From the NCBI GenBank assembly GCA_002385805.1, contig DGEF01000118.1, positions 1-7,082 on the forward strand: a stretch of 7,082 bases of DNA, in the 5' to 3' direction. The stretch's first letter is position 1; each line of letters begins with the position of its first letter. A model generated the notes under the pieces. It saw nothing but the letters and a program-made list of their open reading frames with translations. It searched no databases and was not told the DNA's origin. A program made the position numbers and the translations under genes. This stretch comes from Peptococcaceae bacterium UBA3933. GTDB taxonomy: Bacteria > Bacillota > Peptococcia > Peptococcales > BICA1-8. Positions 1 to 4,696 of this stretch are shown piece after piece.

Positions 1-99
1 ACTAGTAACAGGTTTATGCCTTAAATTTGTATTAAACTACAATCATGAATATTATTATATCTAAAATTGCACCTATTTACTATTGGAATTACAGTAAAT

Positions 100-663
100 T
101 TATTTTTCAACAAAAGCTTCCTTTTTAGGTTGCAACTCCGGCTCAAAGAAAACTTTTACTTTTTTATACATAACAAAAGTGAATAGACTGGTTAAACTGG
201 CTTTAAATAAGTTAAAGGGAATTATAGAAGCTGTTAATAAAGGTAAAATACTGTTTTGGGGAATTCCCCACAAAGGTAACAACCAAAAGTAATTAGCAAT
301 AGCCATAACCACGGTTGTACATATTGTACCAAGGATTAAAGATAATAATGCCGTCTTTTTAGTTTTATGAAAAGCATAAATTGAACCTGCCACAAAAGAA
401 AAACTGGCTCCGGCTATAAAATTGGCGGTAATTCCTATTAATCCGGAAGGGGCATTACCCATTAAAAAAGAAAGGGCATTTTTACCAAAATCAACTAAAA
501 CACCCGCCCAGGGCCCAATAGCAAAAGCTGCAATCAGAGCCGGAACTTCGGCAGCATCATAACGTAAATACTCAGGGAAAAATGGTAAAGGAAAAGATAA
601 AAACTGTAAAATGAAACCAAAAGCAGATAATAAAGCAATTCTCGCCAAAATTTTTGTATTCAT
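100..663 (-). CDS. ribU: Riboflavin ECF transporter S component (RibU)
   Basis: A 187-residue, very hydrophobic protein with about five to six membrane segments, the usual size of an ECF S component. RibU binds riboflavin in the membrane and works with a shared energizing module (EcfA, EcfA', EcfT), which is not in this window. The family signature is clear: FPEYLRYDAAEVPALIAAF at residues 29-47, followed by GPWAG (50-54), the KN pair at 61-62, and a late PFNLFK segment (149-154). The C-terminal tail is charged and probably cytoplasmic. The ATG start at 663 is preceded by AGGAG at 678-674 with a 10-base spacer, slightly long but acceptable. The upstream FMN riboswitch independently supports a flavin-uptake role. 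The gene appears to be transcribed alone, from the promoter near 1174-1202. The family call is firm; the substrate rests on the motif plus the riboswitch. Confidence 0.95.
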   Translation of the reverse strand: MNTKILARIALLSAFGFILQFLSFPLPFFPEYLRYDAAEVPALIAAFAIGPWAGVLVDFGKNALSFLMGNAPSGLIGITANFIAGASFSFVAGSIYAFHKTKKTALLSLILGTICTTVVMAIANYFWLLPLWGIPQNSILPLLTASIIPFNLFKASLTSLFTFVMYKKVKVFFEPELQPKKEAFVEK

Positions 664-716
664 ATACTCTCATCTCCTGGATTTTTGATTTTTATATTTA
701 TTTTATGGGCCACTTT

Positions 717-740
717 ACTACCATACTTCCATACTTCCAA
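717..740. repeat. Three tandem 8-base units
   Basis: On the plus strand the units are ACTACCAT, ACTTCCAT and ACTTCCAA, directly adjacent, with one or two differences between neighbours. They lie in the untranslated leader of ribU, about 55 bases upstream of its start codon. No protein or regulator site is evident; replication slippage is a sufficient explanation. Confidence 0.6.
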
Positions 741-764
741 GTCACCCTATCTAAACATAATATT

Positions 765-782
765 TAAGGTTAAGGCTAAGGA
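765..782. repeat. Three tandem 6-base units TAAGGN
   Basis: TAAGGT, TAAGGC and TAAGGA follow one another on the plus strand. The first part (AAGGTTAAGG, 766-775) is exactly the reverse complement of CCTTAACCTT at 829-838, so the two could form a 10-bp stem enclosing about 53 bases in the ribU leader transcript. Whether that stem matters is unknown. Confidence 0.55.
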
Positions 783-836
783 GATGGAACAATTCTGATT
801 TAAGACCCAAAAATTAACCCTAACTCAACCTTAACC

Positions 837-852
837 TTCGCCGTCAGGCGAA
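837..852. repeat. Small GC-rich hairpin (TTCGCC-GTCA-GGCGAA)
   Basis: A perfect 6-bp inverted repeat with a 4-base loop, the only GC-rich structure in this part of the leader. On neither strand is it followed by a run of T, so it is not an intrinsic terminator. It directly abuts the CCTTAACCTT arm described for the upstream repeat. Confidence 0.55.
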
Positions 853-874
853 TTATTAATGATAATCAATGTCC

Positions 875-891
875 ATCCGTGTTAATCCGTG
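875..891. repeat. Direct repeat of ATCCGTG, period 10
   Basis: ATCCGTG occurs at 875-881 and again at 885-891, in the context TCCATCCGTGTTAATCCGTG. From memory, closely similar intergenic sequence (minus strand, CACGGATTAACACGGAT) is scattered in genomes of many unrelated bacteria; this could not be checked here. No coding capacity is seen. Confidence 0.55.
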
Positions 892-903
892 GTTAATAAA
901 TCT

Positions 904-950
904 AGTCACCAGTCACTAAACCAGCCACCAGCCACTAATAGCTAGCCACT
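904..950. repeat. Five copies of a degenerate 7-base unit AGYCACY
   Basis: The units on the plus strand are AGTCACC (904-910), AGTCACT (911-917), AGCCACC (923-929), AGCCACT (930-936) and AGCCACT (944-950). The second and third are separated by 5 bases and the last two by 7. The block starts immediately downstream (in transcription order) of the T-tract of the riboswitch terminator, so it is transcribed only when termination fails. Confidence 0.65.
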
Positions 951-986
951 AAAAATTTAAACCCCGAAGTTACATAACTTCGGGGT
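951..986 (-). terminator. Intrinsic terminator of the FMN riboswitch
   Basis: A perfect 11-bp inverted repeat, ACCCCGAAGTT / AACTTCGGGGT, with a 4-base ATGT loop (stem 986-961), followed on the minus strand by TTTAAATTTTT. It lies 43 bases after the end of the FMN aptamer and about 290 bases before ribU, the position expected for the off-state of a transcriptional riboswitch. It is also the first convincing terminator after rpe, so it probably ends read-through transcripts of the upstream operon as well. The stem is symmetric, but the T-tract follows it on the minus strand; on the plus strand it is followed only by AAAATGC. Confidence 0.92.
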
Positions 987-1139
987 AAAATGCAAAAAGA
1001 AAGCATAAAAATAATGGTCATTAAAAATCCTCTTTCTCCCATCCAGACTTTAACTGTCGGCTCCGGAATTTCACCGGATCCTGCCTTGAAAAAGGCTCGC
1101 GGGCTTTACCGCCGGTAAGGAATTTCACCTAACCCCGAA
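979..1139 (-). promoter_or_regulatory. Predicted antiterminator pairing of the riboswitch
   Basis: The aptamer's 5' strand, TTCGGGGT (1139-1132), is exactly complementary to the first 8 bases of the terminator's opening arm, ACCCCGAA (986-979). An additional U-G pair is possible at 1140 and 978. The same octamer recurs in the terminator's closing arm, so the two compete for one partner. Pairing 1139-1132 with 986-979 would break the base of P1 (1143-1137 with 1036-1030), making it incompatible with the ligand-bound fold. This gives a simple scheme: without FMN the antiterminator forms and ribU is read; with FMN the aptamer closes and the terminator forms. The complementarity is seen; the mechanism is inferred. 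Confidence 0.65.
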
Positions 1140-1144
1140 AGAGT
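1029..1144 (-). promoter_or_regulatory. FMN riboswitch aptamer (RFN element)
   Basis: The minus strand carries all the hallmark blocks of the RFN element in order: GGTGAAATTCC, ACCGGCGGTAAAGCCCGCGA, a variable hairpin GCCTTTTTCAAGGC, GGATCCGGTGAAATTCCGG, AGCCGACAGTTAAAGTCTGG, and ATGGGAGA. The closing helix P1 is CTCTTTC (1143-1137) with GAAAGAG (1036-1030), 7 perfect pairs. The element senses flavin mononucleotide and controls riboflavin synthesis or uptake genes. Here it precedes a terminator and ribU, so it should switch riboflavin import off when FMN is plentiful. No inactivating change was noticed in the conserved blocks. Confidence 0.97.
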
Positions 1145-1173
1145 AAAAAATTTATTTACTTTTCCTGTTTTCT

Positions 1174-1202
1174 ATCATACTTAATAAAGGATAATCTGTC
1201 AA
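1174..1202 (-). promoter_or_regulatory. Sigma-A type promoter for the ribU leader
   Basis: On the minus strand TTGACA (1202-1197) is separated by exactly 17 bases from TATGAT (1179-1174), a perfect -35 box and a one-mismatch -10 box. Transcription would begin near 1167, about 24 bases before the riboswitch aptamer, giving a leader of about 505 bases. The -35 hexamer contains the TGA stop codon of rpe (1201-1199), so the promoter begins inside the end of the previous gene. Confidence 0.85.
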
Positions 1203-1858
1203 TTAATATCAGCTACTTTTTTTAAATCGGCAATTACCTTTTTACGATCAGAACTGCCAAAAACTGCAGAGCCGGCTACTAAAACACTGGCCCCACTTTT
1301 ATAAACGGAAGGAGCGGTTTCAATATTTATTCCCCCATCTACCTGAATTTCTATAGATAAACCTTTTACTTTAATTATTTCACTGAGTTTCTCAATTTTC
1401 GGCAGAACAGCCGGAATAAATTTTTGTCCGCCAAACCCGGGATTAACGCTCATAACTAAAACTAGGTCAATATCCTCCAAGACATAATCAATTAAACTTA
1501 AAGGGGTAGCAGGATTTAAAGCTACACCAGCTTTGACTCCTAAGGCTTTTATTTTTTGAATGGTCCGGTGTAAATGTAAAGTCGACTCAGCATGAACGGT
1601 TATTAAATCGGAACCTGCACGCACAAAATCCTCTATATATTGATCAGGATTGGAAATCATTAAATGTGTATCAAAAAAAAGATCCGTTTGGGACCTAAGA
1701 GATTTAATTATTAATGGCCCAAATGTAATATTCGGTACAAAATGACCGTCCATAACATCTAAATGTAGCCAATCGGCACCGGCTTTTTCAATGCTTTGTA
1801 TCTCATCTTTTAGACAACTAAAATCTGCAGATAATAAGGATGGGGCAATTTTTAACAA
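1199..1858 (-). CDS. rpe: Ribulose-phosphate 3-epimerase
   Basis: This cytosolic TIM-barrel enzyme interconverts D-ribulose 5-phosphate and D-xylulose 5-phosphate in the pentose phosphate pathway. The 219-residue product has the family's normal length and all key motifs: APSLLSADF at 5-13, LHLDVMDGHFVPN at 31-43, DTHLM at 63-67, VNPGFGGQKF at 138-147 and QVDGGI at 172-177. Expected metal ligands are His32, Asp34, His65 and Asp174, with the two Asp residues also acting as acid and base. The start is TTG at 1858: no ATG is available near the conserved N-terminus, and an AGGAG lies 8 bases upstream. Only one base separates it from the rsgA stop, so the two are probably translationally coupled. 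Rpe commonly follows rsgA in Firmicutes. Confidence 0.97.
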   Translation of the reverse strand: MLKIAPSLLSADFSCLKDEIQSIEKAGADWLHLDVMDGHFVPNITFGPLIIKSLRSQTDLFFDTHLMISNPDQYIEDFVRAGSDLITVHAESTLHLHRTIQKIKALGVKAGVALNPATPLSLIDYVLEDIDLVLVMSVNPGFGGQKFIPAVLPKIEKLSEIIKVKGLSIEIQVDGGINIETAPSVYKSGASVLVAGSAVFGSSDRKKVIADLKKVADIN

Positions 1859-1859
1859 G

Positions 1860-2738
1860 TTAATAACTCCTCTCCTGTTTAATGACCTCTTCTATAAATG
1901 CTATATAATTTTCATATCTACTTACAGGTATTTTTCCTTCTTCTACACCTTTTTTTACAGCACAATTAGGTTCTTCTTTATGTAAACATGTATTAAATTT
2001 GCAATCACTGCGAAAAGGTTCAAAATCCGGGAATAAAAAGGCCAATTCTTCCCGCAGAATATCTGAAGGCAAATTCGAAGAACTAAAACCAGGGGTATCA
2101 GCAACAACCCCACCGAAATCCAGAGATAATAATTCAACGTGCCGTGTGGTATGTTTACCCCTTTTTAATTTTTTACTAATTTGGCCTGTTGTTAATTTTA
2201 GACCAGGTTGTAATGCATTTAACAAACTGGATTTACCTACACCTGAAGGTCCAGAAAAAGCAGAAATTTTATCTTTTAAAACTGATTTTAAATCTGCTAA
2301 GCCTTGACCGTTTTTTACACTGGAAACAATGGTAATGAAATTTGCTTGTCGGTAAATCTTAAGTAATTCTTCAATTTGGTTTTCGCTGACCAAATCCGCC
2401 TTATTAAAACAAATGATGGGATTTACCTTATTCCACAATGCCAATACTGTTAAACGGTCAATTAGCCATAAATCCGGCTCAGGGTTAGCTAAAGAGCTAA
2501 CAATAATAAGCTGTTCTATATTTGCCAAAGGAGGCCTGATTAACTCATTTTTACGGGGCAATAATTCTTCGATAACACCTTTATTCTCGTTTATAATTGA
2601 AATTTTTACCCTATCACCAGGCAAAAACTTAACTTTTTTTATACGATTTTTTCCCCTTAAAGAACATTCATAAACCTGATTTTGAGTTTTAACGTAATAA
2701 AATCCACTGTATCCTTTAAGGATTATGCCTTCTTTCAT
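1860..2738 (-). CDS. rsgA: Small ribosomal subunit biogenesis GTPase RsgA
   Basis: RsgA (YloQ/YjeQ) is a circularly permuted GTPase that helps late maturation of the 30S subunit, with ribosome-stimulated GTP hydrolysis. The 292-residue product shows the full layout: an N-terminal OB-fold (about 1-65), then the permuted G motifs in the order G4 NKAD (112-115), G5 SS (139-140), G1 GPSGVGKS (163-170), G2 around KHTTRH (195-200) and G3 DTPG (214-217). The C-terminal zinc site follows, with Cys246, Cys251, His253 and Cys259. The start chosen is ATG at 2738, not the in-frame TTG at 2741, because AGGAGG lies 6 bases from the ATG but only 3 from the TTG. It follows prkC by 41 bases, a conserved neighbourhood in Firmicutes, where this GTPase is also a reported PrkC substrate. 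Confidence 0.97.
   Translation of the reverse strand: MKEGIILKGYSGFYYVKTQNQVYECSLRGKNRIKKVKFLPGDRVKISIINENKGVIEELLPRKNELIRPPLANIEQLIIVSSLANPEPDLWLIDRLTVLALWNKVNPIICFNKADLVSENQIEELLKIYRQANFITIVSSVKNGQGLADLKSVLKDKISAFSGPSGVGKSSLLNALQPGLKLTTGQISKKLKRGKHTTRHVELLSLDFGGVVADTPGFSSSNLPSDILREELAFLFPDFEPFRSDCKFNTCLHKEEPNCAVKKGVEEGKIPVSRYENYIAFIEEVIKQERSY
1867..1871 (-). promoter_or_regulatory. Ribosome binding site of rpe inside rsgA
   Basis: AGGAG (1871-1867) is part of a longer AGGAGAGGAG run that encodes the last residues of RsgA. It is 8 bases from the TTG at 1858, which settles the choice of that rare start codon. Ribosomes finishing rsgA would stop right beside it. Confidence 0.8.
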
Positions 2739-2744
2739 CAAATA

Positions 2745-2750
2745 CCTCCT
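2745..2750 (-). promoter_or_regulatory. Ribosome binding site of rsgA
   Basis: A consensus AGGAGG at 2750-2745 with a 6-base spacer to ATG at 2738. This spacing favours the ATG over the TTG three bases upstream. Confidence 0.85.
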
Positions 2751-2779
2751 GATTTGTGACTGGTTGCCTAGAGCGTTGC

Positions 2780-4684
2780 TTATGAAACTTCTTGTTCACT
2801 GACTTTTTTACCGTCTATATATACAGTAATAACTCCTTGCCCGTAGTATTCAACAGTTCGCACAAATACCTCACCGCGGCTATGAGCTTTTTCATAGACA
2901 GTCCTGGTACCAGTTACATCTTTAACGTCTATCCTAACAATTCCTCCTTGATACATGTTTACTTTAACATTAGCCGCCTGGGCTGTAGGACCAGGTCCAT
3001 CACTTACAACCAGTTTAACCTCTGAGCCTTGCAAAATTTCCTGACCCGGGGCTGGATCCTGTTCCATTACAACATTTTTTAAATATAAGTTACTTTCCTT
3101 TCGAGTTATTTCTCCTACTGACAAACCTAACTTTTGTAATTCCTCGGTAGCCTCCGTTAAATTCATATTTATCACAGAAGGCATTGGTATATTAACAGGT
3201 TCAGGGCCTTTACTCAATACTAAGTTTACCTTGCTTTTTTCGGTTATCATTTCACCGGCTTTCGGGTCCTGTCTGATCACAAAATCCTTATCGTATTCTG
3301 AGCTATACTCCTGTTTTATTTCCCCCACAAGAAGACCCGCATTGGTAAGACTGACATCAGCCGTTATATAATGACTTCCTACAACATTAGGGACAGAAAC
3401 CAATTCAGGTCCTTTACTAACTACTACCTGAATAACCCGTCCCGCTTTTGTTTTTGTATCCGGCAGAGGATCCTGACTAACAATCTTTCCTTCAGCTATT
3501 TCCTTATGAAAAATTTCCTTAACAACCTCCATTTTTAAATCTTTTTCTTTTAGTATCCGCTGGGCTTCTGTTGTAGAAAGATCTATAATATTGGGAACAA
3601 TAACCTCTTCTTTAAAGAAAAGAGTGCTTATACCCCAAAACCCACCGGCAAATGATAATAAACCAATAAGAATTATTAAAACCCAGCCGGCAGGTTTTAT
3701 TTTTCTGCCTACTTTTTTATCTTCTATAATGCTTTCCCCATTTTTTTCTTCTGTATTGGGCAAAACATTTTTATCGTTAAATACCAAAGTATCCTCGGAT
3801 ACTCCTTTTTCACTTTGTTTATTTTCTATAACACTTTCCGGAAATTTAATCGGTTGACCGACAACATTATCCAATAAAGAAGACACCAATTCCAAACGTA
3901 GGCTACCTACATTATCATAACGTTTTTGAGGATCTTTTTGGATTGCTTTTAAAATAATTTTCTCTAAGCTGTCAGGAATAGAAGGGTTAAAAGTAGATGG
4001 TGGTTCCGGTTCTGTTTGAATGTGCTTTAAGGCTATACTAATGGGAGAATCCCCTTCAAAAGGCAACCTACCCGTAACCATTTCATAGAGGACTATTCCC
4101 AAAGAATAAATATCTGATTTTTCACCAGTTATCTCTCCTTTAGCCTGTTCCGGAGAAAAATAATGAACAGAACCGATTATATCTTTAGTATGGGTCATAG
4201 TAATATTGGTTGCCGCCCTGGCAATACCAAAATCAGTTACCTTTACTCTTTTACCTCTGGTTATCAAAATATTATGTGGCTTAATATCACGATGAATAAT
4301 AGAATTTTCATGGGCATGCTCTAAAGCATCACAGATTTGTTTAGCTATGTCTATAATTTCTGCCAACTCTAAAGGACCCTGTTCTAAGATGATTTCTTTC
4401 AGGGTTTTTCCTTTTATGTACTCCATTACTAAATAATGAATTTCGCCATCTTGACCAACATCGTAAATGCTAACAATATTTGGATGAGACAGCTTGGCTA
4501 CCGCTTGAGCTTCACGGCGGAAACGCCGAACAAATTCAATATCACTGGTAAATTGTTCTCGTAAAACCTTAAGGGCTACAATACGGTCTAAAAATGTATC
4601 TTTAGCCTGGTAAACGAGAGACATTCCGCCTCCACCTATTAAAGCTAGTACCTCATATCTATTTCCTAACTTTTTGCCTATCAT
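2780..4684 (-). CDS. prkC: PASTA-domain serine/threonine protein kinase (PrkC type)
   Basis: A 634-residue membrane kinase, close to the size of B. subtilis PrkC. The cytoplasmic kinase domain (about 10-270) has the glycine loop IGGGGMSLVY (16-25), Lys39, Glu58, HRDIKPHN (131-138), DFG (151-153) and GSVHYFSPEQ (171-180). Thr159, Thr162, Thr164 and Thr166 are candidate activation-loop phosphosites, so it looks catalytically competent. A charged juxtamembrane linker leads to one membrane segment (about 333-357). Outside the cell are three PASTA repeats (about 359-425, 428-494, 497-564) and a final domain (about 570-634) in the position of PrkC's immunoglobulin-like C-terminus. PASTA domains bind muropeptides or lipid II and couple wall state to phosphorylation of division, wall and translation proteins. 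The ATG start at 4684 has AGAGGTGG filling the 12-base gap after the wall-synthesis gene. The partner phosphatase (PrpC) is not in the window. Confidence 0.97.
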   Translation of the reverse strand: MIGKKLGNRYEVLALIGGGGMSLVYQAKDTFLDRIVALKVLREQFTSDIEFVRRFRREAQAVAKLSHPNIVSIYDVGQDGEIHYLVMEYIKGKTLKEIILEQGPLELAEIIDIAKQICDALEHAHENSIIHRDIKPHNILITRGKRVKVTDFGIARAATNITMTHTKDIIGSVHYFSPEQAKGEITGEKSDIYSLGIVLYEMVTGRLPFEGDSPISIALKHIQTEPEPPSTFNPSIPDSLEKIILKAIQKDPQKRYDNVGSLRLELVSSLLDNVVGQPIKFPESVIENKQSEKGVSEDTLVFNDKNVLPNTEEKNGESIIEDKKVGRKIKPAGWVLIILIGLLSFAGGFWGISTLFFKEEVIVPNIIDLSTTEAQRILKEKDLKMEVVKEIFHKEIAEGKIVSQDPLPDTKTKAGRVIQVVVSKGPELVSVPNVVGSHYITADVSLTNAGLLVGEIKQEYSSEYDKDFVIRQDPKAGEMITEKSKVNLVLSKGPEPVNIPMPSVINMNLTEATEELQKLGLSVGEITRKESNLYLKNVVMEQDPAPGQEILQGSEVKLVVSDGPGPTAQAANVKVNMYQGGIVRIDVKDVTGTRTVYEKAHSRGEVFVRTVEYYGQGVITVYIDGKKVSEQEVS

Positions 4685-4696
4685 GCTCCCACCTCT

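Noticed and set aside
75..99. Inverted repeat ATTTACT / AGTAAAT just after the ribU stop, a possible terminator
   Set aside because: The stem is short and entirely AT-rich apart from one pair, the loop is about 9-11 bases, and no T-run follows on the minus strand. No terminator for ribU can be called in the 99 bases available.
837..852. TTCGCC-GTCA-GGCGAA hairpin as a second terminator in the ribU leader
   Set aside because: The stem is only 6 bp and is not followed by a T-run on either strand.
853..870. AT-rich ATTATTAATGATAAT resembling half of a Fur-type operator
   Set aside because: Only the outer five bases are symmetric and it does not match the 7-1-7 pattern. It lies about 300 bases downstream of the predicted promoter, and nothing nearby concerns iron.
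1955..2137. Minus-strand 60-residue hydrophobic frame inside rsgA
   Set aside because: It overlaps the zinc-binding C-terminal domain of RsgA in another frame, and its hydrophobicity is a by-product of AT-rich codons read out of frame.
1999..2307. Plus-strand open frame opposite rsgA
   Set aside because: It is antisense to a gene with complete RsgA motifs, its translation resembles no family and it lacks a convincing ribosome binding site. The plus-strand frames at 1791-1985, 2413-2673, 2792-3025, 3591-3857 and 5788-5973 are rejected for the same reason.
2739..2779. Possible promoter or regulatory element between prkC and rsgA
   Set aside because: The 41-base gap contains only the rsgA ribosome binding site; no -35/-10 pair or stem-loop could be recognised.
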